Notes: generated from the sequence alone by a model not told the origin. A DNA stretch of 32,976 nucleotides from Isohypsibius dastychi (GCA_034696485.1 JAQIWT010000126.1:1-32976), one strand, 5' to 3'. Positions 17,067 to 28,081 are shown, numbered from the stretch's first letter. Made by a program: numbers and translations.

Positions 17067-19826
17067 ATGGGAAGTTTCGAACCAGGAGTTGTGGACATAA
17101 TCGGTAGGACCCCTTTTTTCTTCCAATGGTTCATTCTGAACGATGAAAGTGAAATTTTTGTGAAAGATTGCATCAGCCATTTTCTTCGACTTATTTTTGT
17201 TGTTGTTTTCGCTTCGCAGAGCCTGTCGCCCTTCTTCATCAGCTTTCGACGGATGATGAATTTGAGTGTCCTCGGAAGTTTGGGGAAGAGCATGTGAGAT
17301 GCAGTTGGGCTCCAGATGGGACGTTTGCGTGGACTCTTGGAACACGGATGGTCTTCTTAATCAAGACGGAATCCAACGACGACGACGTTTGTGCCTCGAG
17401 GTTAGAAAACAATCCGTTAATAGGCCGTGAATGGCGATCTAGATTTGTGACATTTCCGGACTCGAAGTTGTTTGTTCGGGTCAAAGTTCGAACAGAACAC
17501 AAAATCACGATTTTGCAGAATTAGATTTTTACTTCCGCTTTCGATTTATTCTGTTTTGCGATTTCGAATGTTTTCTCGCTTCCGCAATTTAATGGCGTGT
17601 TCCAAAAAGTTATTTCCGGAATGATGTGATGTGACGTGAAATATTTTTCCCGAGCAGCTGCTCAATGTTTACGATTTTGCGAAGAGAGATTTCTTAGAGT
17701 TAGTTTCCGGTTCTATTTTCGTTTGATATTCTTGTGGTTTGGATTTTCGAGATCTTTTCTAAATTCGCTCGCTGTGACAATTTCGGATAAATTATTCTTA
17801 ATTGTTTAAGTGAGCTGTGATTCGCTTCTTTACTTACATTCCAGATATCGAATGAAAAAGTTGCAGTTTCACCAAGAATTCTGTCGTTCCGAGATTTTTA
17901 TTATTTTTCCATTATTTTTCTACAGGAAACATCAGCCTCATGATTTGCTCAAGATTCCGAATTCCTGCAAAGACAAGAAATTCTTCGAATGCACACATCC
18001 GATCACTTCTCTGGCTTTTGGATGCAGATCTTCCGACCGGAAATGGCATGCTGATGAAGTCTCCTATAACAGGCTACATAGCTTCCCTCGTGGGACTATG
18101 GTGCTGGCTGCTGGATTGTCGAACGGCGATATCGTCATTTGGGATATCGAAACTGGTAAACAGATTAAACAGTTTTTTTTAAAACCATTTTCGTTGATGT
18201 TGAAATCGCTTTCAGCAAAACTCAAATTCTAGATTATATTTAGAATTTGAAATACTGTACATTTTTATTAATCCCTGTTTTCAGCACGAATTGCTTTAAT
18301 ACTTCGGGATCACAAGCTGGCCATCACGGATCTTTCGTTTGCGTTGGATGGAAGGTATTTTTGTCCAAACGTTTTTTGTTGTTGTTAATAGTCCTGTTTT
18401 CCAATTCTCGATTGAATTTTTTGCAGTCTGGTTCTAGCATCTGGATCCAAGGATTCCACAGTAAAATTATGGGATTTGATGGAAGAAGGAAACATGTTCA
18501 AAACCTTTGAGGGACATCCCAAAATGGTCAGCGCTCTCGCATGGTCACCTAACAATGTTCATCTAGCCAGCGTTGGAGTCGGGCGAGCTGTAAGAATTTT
18601 GAATAATATTGAATTGGATATCCAATGAATCAGGTTTTGGTCTTTATTGTGAATAGTGTTTCATTTCAGCAGGAAATTAGTTTTGAGACTACTGAAATAT
18701 TACTGCGTCCGGTCAACTTCACTTGAACTTTAGAAATGCTGCTGAGAATATTTTGAATTATTTGGCGCTCTTGAGTTTGTTGCATCTCAAGTGTTCTTGG
18801 ATTTTGTTCCTTTCTTACTGCGAAATCATAGTTCTTTGTTTATGGTTCCTTGATCTTTTGTTTTCTGACTACAAGGTTATGATCTGGAACGCCCGGAAGG
18901 AGACGCTGGAGCGAAAATTAGATGGCCACCAGAATGATGTCACATCATGTGGCTTTTCACCCGGAGGGGCTTTGCTATTTACGGCCAGTTGCGATACAAG
19001 TGTCATATGTTGGGATGTTAACAGCGGAGTCAAAAAGGTCATTTACAATCACATGTTCCCCAATCCGCGTCCAATTTTTGCCGGTGGTGTGAACGGCCAC
19101 GAAGTGCGGGATATTTCCGTATCGAAAGATGGCATGCACTTCGCCAGCTCCTGCCACGATGGGTAAGTTCTTGGTTAATTCAGTTCGAAAACTGATGAAA
19201 TTTTTTTCGACGGAAGCTGAAGTTTTGGAAATCGTTTCTTTCAATGAGACAAACTGCTTTATGGAGTTAGTCCGGTTAAAAGAGGTGGATTATTTGAACG
19301 TTGAGATTTGAGAAAGTTTGTTCAGCGATTCCCTGTGTCGCGTATCGCTGGTTAAAAAAGTTTCAAAGAAAGAAATTTTTTTTAAGGAGGATTCTTATTT
19401 ACTTTCATAAATTATATTTGTGAAATCTGTATTTATTTTCTCTGTATTGGCTAGTTGTTCTGTTGTGTTCAGCTTGTTTTTTCCAGATTTCTGCGGATTT
19501 GGAACATCTTTGATCCTTCTGCTCCAGTTCAGATCGTGAACATCCAGAATCAACGCGCCATGAAATATTCGGAGGATGGATTTGTTCTTGCCTTATGGTT
19601 TGTTTTAAGATTGACTTCCGGTGAGAAATCAAATTTCCCAACTGACGTCTTTATTTCCGGCAGTTGTCGAAATGGGGATGTTATGTTCTTCACGGCCCCG
19701 ATGAAAATCCCGACTGTACAACAAGCATGTCGTTTGGCAATCCGGAAACATATCGGAGGAAAGTCGTGTTCGGAGTTGAATCTTCCTCGAAAAGTCGCCG
19801 CTTTTCTGAACTATGCGGATCTGTAG
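17067..19826 (+). CDS. WSB: WD-repeat and SOCS-box protein (WSB1/WSB2-like)
   Basis: Substrate adaptor of cullin-type (Elongin B/C) ubiquitin ligases: the WD40 propeller binds the target and the SOCS box binds Elongin C.

Exons: 17067-17103, 17220-17400, 17926-18155, 18285-18354, 18427-18589, 18876-19162, 19487-19597, 19664-19826. Phases agree throughout and give 413 residues (human WSB2 404, WSB1 421).

The N-terminus has EPVALLHQL and the degenerate repeat 'SWAPDGTFAWTLG'. WD repeats follow: LAAGLSNGDIVIWDIETG, LASGSKDSTVKLWDL, a GHPKMVSALAWSPN repeat, LDGHQNDVTSCGFSP ... VICWDV, and an HEVRDISVSKDG repeat ending in FLRIWNIF. The last 37 residues (TVQQACRLAIRKHIGG ... LPRKVAAFLNYADL) match the WSB SOCS box.

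The start was chosen because the 37-nt first exon matches the short family N-terminus and splices in frame; the frame is open further upstream. Intron 7 (19598-19663, 66 bp) contains one ACTTCCGGT. Confidence 0.95.
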
Positions 19827-19994
19827 CTTGGTTCGGAAATCGTGGTTGTTGGATTTGTACATAGCGATTGATTAGGGGTTTTGGATACCTCGTTTCCGTC
19901 TCACGTGTTTGCTCATATGCACAATAGAAAAGGAATTTGGATTTTGAAGAATAACTTATTTCTTGCTGCTTGTTTTTGTTGCTTTCTAGTCTTT

Positions 19995-20015
19995 TTTATT
20001 GCACTCTCTTTTATT
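19995..20015 (-). terminator. Candidate poly(A) signals of the 618-residue gene
   Basis: Plus-strand TTTATT at 19995-20000 and 20010-20015 reads as AATAAA on the minus strand, about 170-190 nt past the stop at 20183. This lies left of the WSB signals, so the two mature 3' UTRs would overlap. Confidence 0.4.
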
Positions 20016-20048
20016 GTGTTTTGCGTGTTTGTTAGAAACCGAGAGCTG

Positions 20049-20167
20049 AATAAAAACACTTTGATATTATTCGAAAGTCTCCTTACTTTCGAAAGTCTCC
20101 GACAAAATTCAAATTTTAATATCGGACTTTTCGTGCAATTACAACAAGGTTGACAAAATAAAATAAA
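20049..20167 (+). terminator. Candidate poly(A) signals of WSB
   Basis: AATAAA occurs at 20049-20054, 20157-20162 and 20162-20167, about 220-340 nt past the WSB stop. The last ones end only 16 nt before the stop codon of the convergent gene. Confidence 0.4.
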
Positions 20168-20182
20168 AGAGTAAAAACAAGT

Positions 20183-22416
20183 TCACACTTTTCGCATCAC
20201 GTCCAAAAGTCTGATCATATCGGGAAATGAGATTTGACCTCTTTTCGCAGCCCACTGTTTTACCAGTTCTTTCTCCTTAAAATTTCTATCCAACTCCTTG
20301 GACACTTCGGGAGCTTTCTCGCTCTTATCCGCTAATCCGAAGAAAGTCTGCATTATCTCCAGAAGCGAAATCGTCCCTCTTTTTGAAGCCCATTCAGCTA
20401 GCCGGACACCTTCCACTGACTTCGCCACGTCGACTCCGGCTGCCAAGGTATTTTCAGTCTGGATATTCTTGTCGAAAACTTCGACTTCCGGTTGAGCACT
20501 CTGTCCTGATTCATTCTCGGGGCCCACGATTTTCGGAGCAAGGATATTTTCTGAACTTCCTTTGCCGCGGCTTTCAGAGTCTGAGAAATCTAATCCTGTC
20601 TTTCCGCCGATCTTCCCAACTTCCGGTTCCGGATCCGCAGCTTTGTCAACTTCAATATTCCCTGGTACTAGTTGATTTGTTGCGGCATTTAGAACGGAAT
20701 CAGTTTCTCGAGACGAGCCGGAACCATTCGATTTAAATTTAGATTTCAGTAAAATCTGCTCCGGAGTAAGGACTTTGATAACTTCCGGTTCAGAAACGGC
20801 GTCTTCCATCGGTTCACCAATAATCCCTTCCCCCACAGGTTCGCTCACTTTCGGGTCCGGATGCAGTTCCGGTTGGATAATTTCCATCGAAATCGCTTCC
20901 GGTTCGTTAGATTTTGCCGGCTCAGGAGGGACTTCCGGTGAGATTTTCTTTTTTCTTTGGTTACGTTTGCTTTTTTTGGCTCGTTTGCGCCTTTTTTTCT
21001 TCTGTAAACCAGTCGGCGCTTCCTCGAGTGGCATTCCTGCAGATTCACGGGTCTCTTCTGGCTTCTTCAATAACGAGGTGCTACGGTCTACTCGGGGATT
21101 CTTTGCGGACCTGTCTATCACATTAGAGAATGTTTCGCCTTCAACTGGAACGGATAAAGTTGTCCAGAGATGTTGAAACGGCCAGGCAAAAGGGACATCT
21201 AAAATCACATGAGTCAATAAAAGTGGAAACTCAGAAAATCCAGATCATAAGAATAATCTCCATGAATTTCTGAATGAAAAATTCAGTCAAATAATTCTTT
21301 CCAGAAGAACGCTTTATGGAAATTTGGATAACATGATTCATTTGCATTCATATTTTATTTGCAATTTACCAAGGTAAGAATTGTTGATATCTTCGGACAT
21401 TCTGGGAGACCGTTTCATCACAACCGGAGGAGACTGGTAGTTTGAAGCGGAAGAGTCCAGAGAATCCGTCTCAGCTTCCAAATCAATCACATTCGACGGG
21501 GACGGTAACGTGTTGTGCGACACAGATCTATCACTCAAGGTCGGAGATCGAACCGGGGTAGCTGACAGTTGGGATTGTGCCGAGTAATATTCCTGAGATA
21601 ATGGACTGGTTGCAACCGGAAGTAGATGGCGGTTCTGGCTGAACGGCTGATTATCGGGCGTTCCGTATACTGAACTGCCTGAAACAAAAACAAACATGAG
21701 CCGGAAGTTCACACATTGAAGAGCGTTTCAGACAATCAAAAAAACTCCAAGAAACGTAATTATGCAGTTAAAAAAAATAATCAGCAGAAAATTCTCAACA
21801 TATTCATCTAACAAGTTCTATTCATTTAAACAACTTGGAAAAAATTGATGAGTTCCACCTGAATAATTCAGCATCAAACCTCACCTTGACTGGCCTCATT
21901 CGCACACAAATCCAACGGTTTCTCCTTCCTGGCATCATGTTTCAAACTCCTCGGAATTCTCAGTCTGGGATCCAACGGCAAAGCCATAACTTTTGCTGAG
22001 AACTCTTTCCGGTCCTCCAACAAGACACTTTCAGTCGGCGAAGGCGAGACAACCAACGAATTCCCAGCATTTCCAGCTTCCGGTTGCAATCTTCCAGAAT
22101 TCCCGAAAAATTCGCTATCCGTCACTTCGACTTTGATGGAACATCCTTTTGGTCCTGGCGTAAGATCAGCCATCATTTCTTTTTGTATCCAGTCTGCATA
22201 CTGAAATGGTTCGGGATCCTGGGACATGATTAAAGTCTTTTTCTTCTTGAAATTCCGCGAAGATGTTGAAGGATTCTCGTCGTTCTTCTTCGACTCGTCG
22301 TCCGATTCAACGTATGAGAACTTCATGGGATTCGGCTTGCGAATAATACATCGTTCACCGAGTTTGGTAAGCGCGGAGACTGGGCTTACTTTGGAGGATT
22401 TCTTCCGATTATTCAT
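20183..22416 (-). CDS. Unrecognised 618-residue, mostly disordered, probably nuclear protein
   Basis: I do not recognise the family.

Exons 22416-21885, 21678-21370 and 21198-20183 join in consistent phase (1, then 1) and give 618 residues. The ATG at 22416 opens NNRKKSSKVSP.

Visible features: an acidic-to-basic segment (YVESDDESKKND, then FKKKK, about 35-60); the short motifs LDPRLR (148-153) and PLDLC (167-171), the latter resembling CtBP-binding PxDLS motifs; a Ser/Pro-rich middle (about 180-280); a strongly basic run at 346-365, likely a nuclear signal; then a Pro/Glu-rich linker. A motif is duplicated at the C-terminus: AEWASKRGTISLLEIM (about 548-563) and KQWAAKRGQISFPDMI (about 594-609), 46 residues apart. 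No membrane segment or signal peptide is seen.

It is convergent with WSB and divergent from the reductase. Four ACTTCCGGT copies in exon 3 are read in the same frame as Pro-Glu-Val. A role in transcription or chromatin is inference only. Confidence 0.78.
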
Positions 22417-22804
22417 TGCAAAGACAACAAGCGAAATGATTTCGAGTTTCGACGACTTTTTCTAAATGAAACCACAACAGAGTGAGCCGCTCAATCGGAG
22501 GCGTGGGAAGCCACTACGTTTGGATAGCTCCCCTGGCCCCCAACCATCAAGGCCAAAACACTAGCCCCCATCCTTCGTATACGCCACTGCCCAGGGCAGA
22601 CATAAACTGGAACTCCGTGTGCCTGTGCCCTGGGGGAACAAGAGCAAGTTTGTTTATCATCAAGTGAATTTCATTCGGCGTTTTCTGCGCAGACGAATTT
22701 TCATCTTCGAAATCAAAACTGTTTCAAATTCTTTTTTTTGCGTTGTTTGTGTTTTCCACCGTGATATCTTATTCCTCTGATTGTTCGAAAATCTTGGTAG
22801 CAAA
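22417..22804. promoter_or_regulatory. Shared upstream region of the 618-residue gene and the reductase
   Basis: 388 bp separates two divergent start codons. The middle is GC-richer than its surroundings and contains the 13-bp palindrome CTGCCCAGGGCAG (about 22589-22601), with a further 'tgccctggggg' about 35 bp on. No TATA box stands out. The promoter role is inferred from arrangement. Confidence 0.4.
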
Positions 22805-25800
22805 ATGGCAAGCGGTGGCGAAAAGAAAGCACTCGGGAACGATGTACGGTTTTTTGAAATTTTTTACAGTTTTTTGCATCTGCTTCATTGTTTGATTGCA
22901 GTCAACTTTTCGAAAGTGGATAACAGGTGAGTCCATTAGGATGAAAATCGTATAGATTTCGGGGATTTGTACCGGAAGTCGACTCAGACGAGTTCTACCG
23001 ATTGATACAAATGTTGTAGACAGTTTGTTTGTTATTGCAGCTGATGGATCGAGTGAATACAAAGCGGAAGCTGGACGATATCATCTCTACGTTTCGTGGG
23101 CTTGTCCTTTCGTAAGTTCACCGGAAGTTGGATAGTTATCCATCTGTACTGTGTTCCTGTGCATTTTCGATGCCGGGACTCAGTTACTGTCATTTTCCTG
23201 GAGTTATTCTGTACCAAAAATAGCTGACTAACGACGATTTCACAATTTATTTTATTTGGATGGCGAGGTCTTTGATTCGGTTTCGTTTCATTTCTCTCCC
23301 TTTTTCAGGCTCATCGGGCGATCATCGCGAGAAAATTGAAGGGACTGGAAGACGCAATTTCGATGAGCGTTGTTGACTGGCTTATGACCAAAGAAAAAGG
23401 ATGGGCGTTCAACCCGCAGGCAAGTGCCGGAAACGATGTTTGGTTTTCATCAGGGTATAGCCGACCAGACCATCGGTTCGTATGATGAGAACCAGTATAC
23501 GAACCGATATGAAGACCACAAGCGAACCACAGAAACCCGTGGTTTTTATGGAAAAACACGGAATTATGCACAGAATTTTTCAAAACAAACACTTTTTGAA
23601 CGTAATAATTCACAACACAACAAGAGGCTTCTCACTCAAAGAAAAACATATTTACTGCAAAGGTACTAAATTCGGAAAAATTAAAGAAGTACGCAAAGCT
23701 CGTTGATTCAACCGTAACCGAAGCGTGTGCATTATAATCAGGGAAACAAGTCTTCACTATGCTGGCAGTACTTCAAGCTAGTCTATGAAGAAGATCCCGA
23801 TAACACAAGTCATCGCAAATTCGCAAACCGTTTGGTTACGGTTGAATCAACGAGCTTTGCGTACTTCTTTAATTTTTCCGAATTCAGTACCTTTGCAGTA
23901 AATATGTTTTTCTTTGAGTGAGAAGCCTCTTGTTGTGTTGTGAATTATTACGTTCAAAAAGTGTTTGTTTTGAAAAATTCTGTGCATAATTCCGTGTTTT
24001 TCCATAAAAACCACGGGTTTCTGTGGTTCGCTTGTGGTCTTCATATCGGTTCGTATACTGGTTCTCATCATACGAACCGATGGTCTGGTCGGCTATACCC
24101 TGGTTTTCATCAACAAGCTGGATTTTCGTCGCTTGTAGTTAATAAAATCAAAGAAGTATATCGAAGTATTTTTTGAATATTTTCAGCGTCCCGGATGTAC
24201 GAAAGATGATGCTAATCACAAGTCTTACCTTCGCGAAGTTTACCAGATGGTCGATCCAGGTGAGACTTAGTACACTAAATTGTTAAATACATGACCCGCG
24301 ATTTTCCTGTCACATGATCTCATTTCTGGTTTATGTTGATGTTAATTATTTTGATTATTGATTATTTTAATAATCATTGTTTTGAATATTCACTGTTTGA
24401 CTGATAGAGTGCTTTGATATTCTCCCGCTGAATGATTCTTTCATTTTTACCATCTGAATACCCACAAATATATTTTTTGATTATTTTGAAATATTTTGTT
24501 CTAAAAACAGTCTTCCTGAGCCGAGTGCATTTCCTGAGGTGTTTTAAAGGTTTTGCGAATGGTTCAAGGCTGTTTTCGTTTTCTTTTATCTGTGTTTTGT
24601 TTAGGATATTCGGGGCGGGTTACTGTGCCGCTTCTTTGGGATAAAAAGGTGAGACATTTTTCACTGTTTTTGCGCGCCATATGGTTTATCTTCACCCATC
24701 CATCAAATTTTAATTTCTCAGACGCAAACTATTGTGAACAATGAAAGTGCGGAAATACTTCGGATGTTGAACGAAGAATTCAATGAGTTCTGCCGGACGA
24801 AAGAACAGAAAGCTCTGGTGCTCTACCCCAAGGAACTGCGTTCCCAAATTGACAAGGTCAACGAATGGGTTCACCCGTAAGTTATTTGTGATATTTCTTC
24901 TGTCTTTTTTTCCCTTTTGTATGGATATGTTTAGTACTTTTGGTTTAGTGTTGTTTGTATTGTGATGGCTTGGATAATCATCGTTTCACGACCTCCTATG
25001 ATCTCGCAGTGGTTTAAATTTTCATTTCAAATTCTCGCCCAACTTGGTTCATTTAATTGTTTAATTTTGATTTGTGGTAAGACTTTCAACTTTATTCGGT
25101 TGAATGACCGTGTAATTTTTGCCACGTTTGTTGTTCGGATCTTAGTTTTATTTAGCCAGTTTATGTATTTAATTCAATTCCGTTGCTGGTTCAGTTATCG
25201 GCATTTCGGATTTATGAATTCTTTTTCGGAGACTGTCCCAGTGTTTTTTTCATGACCAGTCACTCAGGATGGTTTATGCTCATAGCCAAAAGAACAAAGA
25301 GAAAATTTGGAACACAGTTTTATTTCAGCAGTCGAGTTCGATAATGTATCGTATCAAAAATGAATTTAATTGAACAATTGTGATTGAAATATTGGCAGAA
25401 ATTCGTGAAGGCATATTGACAGGAGATGAAATTTTGTTTTCTCCTTTAGAAACATAAATCTTGGGGTTTACAAAGCGGGATTCGCCACCAAACAGGAAGA
25501 CTACGACGCTGCGGTCAAGACCGTTTTCGAAAATCTGGACAAGGTAAACATCTGTAGTGTATTCCACTGACAACCTCGACTCACACGTTTTTTATCCCAT
25601 TTTTTCGCATTTTCAGGCGGAAGGAATTCTTTCAAACCAGAGATATCTCTGCGGAAGCCAGTTAACCGAAGCGGATATCCGGCTTTTCACGTCACTCGTC
25701 CGCTTCGACACTGTTTATCACACTCATTTCAAGGTGAACTGTTAATTTCACTAACAACATCTATGAGTCCAGTTTCTAATAGTTCGGAAAATCAACTTTT

Positions 25801-26135
25801 TTGCCAGCTGCCGTTTTTTGGAATCAAAACACGAATCTTCTAACCGGAAGTTTCTGTTTTTATCTGAGCTTAGAAAGCTGTGATGTTTGTTGTGGAGTTC
25901 TGAGTTGTTGAAGTGAATCTGGTTTCAGTGCAACCGGAAGATGGTGACTGAGTATCCGTCATTGTGGGGATTCGTTCGTGATGTCTACCAGATGGAAGGA
26001 GTTGGGGAAACGGTGAAAATGGACCACATTGCGAACCACTATTACCAAAGCCACCTGCATATCAATCCAAACGGCATCGTCCCAATCGGGCCGGAACTCA
26101 ACTTCAAACAGCCTCATAATCGGGAGAACCTTTGA
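22805..26135 (+). CDS. ECM4: Glutathionyl-hydroquinone reductase (Xi-class GST, ECM4/YqjG type)
   Basis: Enzymes of this class reduce glutathionyl-hydroquinones to hydroquinone with glutathione, using a catalytic Cys.

Exons: 22805-22843, 22902-22926, 23041-23111, 23309-23419, 24187-24259, 24605-24648, 24722-24876, 25450-25543, 25617-25733, 25929-26135. Phases agree; 311 residues against 328 in E. coli YqjG.

The N-terminal thioredoxin-fold part has [11 protein letters not shown], then [15 protein letters not shown], with the predicted catalytic Cys at residue 43 and Phe where many relatives have Trp. [16 protein letters not shown] and GWAFNP follow, then the '[11 protein letters not shown]' cis-Pro segment and [12 protein letters not shown]. 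The helical C-terminal part has [43 protein letters not shown] and the Xi-class end [19 protein letters not shown].

Intron 4 has a GC donor (CAG|gcaagt) and carries a hAT-like insertion. Ten exons and local splice consensus show an established nuclear gene, not contamination. Confidence 0.96.
23451..24102. mobile_element. hAT-like foldback element with 269-bp terminal inverted repeats
   Basis: A 652-bp insertion in intron 4 of the reductase. The arms 23451-23719 and 23834-24102 are inverted copies, each 269 bp, with no gaps. I saw one mismatch (in 'ggtactaaattcgg' against 'ggtactgaattcgg'). The termini are CAGGGTATAG ... CTATACCCTG, fitting the hAT end rule. A perfect 8-bp target duplication GTTTTCAT lies at 23443-23450 and 24103-24110, the hAT length. 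Each arm contains a smaller inverted repeat, ATCGGTTCGTAT/ATACGAACCGAT (23472-23483 and 23497-23508 in the left arm). The 114-bp spacer lacks a transposase. The near-identical arms imply a recent, non-autonomous insertion. Confidence 0.93.
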
Positions 26136-27576
26136 AAATAGGGATTCCATGAGAGAACAATCGGAACTTAAAGAATTCTCGAACTAGACCTTGATTTTCG
26201 ATGTTTCAAAATCTCGAAGAGAGGATGACATGCATCTTATCATTTTAGTACATGGCCACAGTAACTTCCGGTGCTAATGATATGTATACTGTTCTGGTCG
26301 GAGATCGATTTGTTTTTCGGCGTTCTCCCACGTCGAGACGGAAAAAACTGGAAGAGCCATGGAAAGTACAGAAGTGTCCCGTAAAGTTTACCGTGCCGGG
26401 GTACCAGTTAGAAGGTCGCTTCAGTCTTACAGGAAGATTTTCAGGACGTCCATTTGGAAATGAATCGATTAAATCGAAAGATATGCGACCGATCATGTCA
26501 GTAGCAAGAGGTTTGTCGGAAAGGTCACTCCAGAAGCGCTAAACGAATTAGCGTTGCGCCTATGTCCCCTTGAAGTTGACCATTCTTGGGCTCCGTGACC
26601 CTCTGTGATGATGGTAGGATGCGTGACGTTATTACTCAGCGAGTTCATTGCAAGCCTCTTCATCCGTGTGGTCACTTCTAAAGTGAGCGCGGTTGCACTA
26701 TTGAGGTGAGACAGCAGTATCCGAGTTCAGGGTGTACCAGAAACTATAGTTTCTGTAAAATATTTTTGGGAAGTTTTCGGTGCTCTGCACAGCTCAGACC
26801 TTGGATCACGGGACAGTCCTGTATATCGCTGGTCTTCTACATAAGATTCTCCGGTGCGACGTCTGATGGGTTCTTCTGGTTCTTGTGAGTCTTTTTCCGA
26901 TGTCATTCGACTTTTGGACCAATGTCATTCTTTAAACAACCCCAAGCCGCACTCCTTGAGCACCACGTACAATGAGCATCTCGGGAATTTTTGAAGGTTT
27001 GTTTTGGAACAAGGCAGAACACCAGGACCTCAAATGCAGTAAGGCGAACACCGAAAACGTTCACGGTGGGTAGAAGACCTCATCTCGAACACGAGGATAA
27101 ACCTTTCAACCAGCGATTTCGATTTTTGTCTCGTTCTTCGTCTGGATACTGAAATTCGGACAATGCAGAGGTTATGCTTTAGTGTTATAAAAATACATCA
27201 AAAATTCAGTCTGTTTGATATTTCCCAGTTTAATGCAGAACATTCAAATCAAAATTCTTTTAAACGGAGACAACTTTATTTCACTGTTAATTCAATTTTT
27301 CCGATTGCACATAGTATATTTGTATTCAACCAAATACTTCGAGCAGATGTTTGCAGATGCATCAAAACTCTCAAACTATAATATCATGCTTGAATGTGTT
27401 CAAATAGTTCAGTTCGACGCTCAGTCAGTGAAGTTGAGCCCGTACTACCGTAGTTGCCTGTTCTCAGACTCCGAGGCAGTCCTGGCCCTCGGACCTGGAT
27501 AACATGAGCTATAGGAACAGTCCAAAATAGGACGCAATGTCGTGACGGAAAAAGGGTCGGCTGAAAAGTACACCCT
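26136..27576. other. Gene-poor spacer right of the reductase
   Basis: The last ACTTCCGGT copy lies at 26264-26272. A 96-codon plus-strand ORF (26252-26542) has a FLYWCH-like look (DRFVFRR ... EPWKVQKCPVKF) but lacks the full Cys/His set. The remainder has short ORFs only and no recognised gene. Confidence 0.4.
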
Positions 27577-27966
27577 TTATCCTATAAAAAATCCCATTGT
27601 TAGTCGCTTTTGGCAACCATAATCACCGCAATTCGTGAGTCGGGACGCCTCTCTGGAACGTAGTTTATTGCCGCTGTATTGCGCACCAGTTCCGTGTCCT
27701 GTATGTACGTGGGAAAACAGTTTTTTATTGAAATCGATGCTTACAATTATGACGTCGTCACCAAAGTGTTTTCTGCTATTTCTCCGACGCAGAAGTGCCA
27801 TGGGTATATCCAGCTTCTTGCATGGGTACTGTATATCAAGCTTTGATACTTTACGTGGATCACGGCAAAAATTTCTAAATGGGCCGTGCTGGCTAATGCT
27901 GAGCAAGAGATGAAACATCATGGACCTATGGGGCCAGCACCCATATTTTTGGTCCGATGAGCCCAA
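27577..27966 (-). mobile_element. Possible mariner-like transposase relic
   Basis: A 129-codon minus-strand ORF contains LLRRRNSRKHFGDDVIIVS, then 'IDFNKKLFSHVH' and 'ASRLTNCGDYGCQKR'. The order and spacing recall the mariner core (LLRR...K..GDDVIIFSDEKLF...ASVMVW.G....GK). The first catalytic Asp context is disturbed and the conserved Trp is absent. TA target duplications or terminal repeats were not found. If real, it is an old, inactive copy. Confidence 0.3.
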
Positions 27967-28081
27967 AACACAATGAATTTAACAGCCGGTTTTTTGTGCC
28001 GAAGAATGTTTTTGTGTGGGACCAGGAGCTGGTTTTCTGAATGTGGCGAGCAAAAAACCCTTGTGGGGCATGTCCACCTCT

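Noticed and set aside
20383-21176. Plus-strand ORFs of 117 and 133 codons opposite the 618-residue gene
   Set aside because: Antisense shadows of a Pro/Glu/Lys-rich exon, without independent support.
22589-22635. CAGGG ... CCCTG pair in the divergent promoter as a possible mini hAT element
   Set aside because: No 8-bp target duplication and only about six matching terminal bases.
26252-26542. 96-codon ORF with a FLYWCH-like look
   Set aside because: Only one of the expected Cys and no His pair in place; an ACTTCCGGT copy overlaps it. Too weak to call as a gene.
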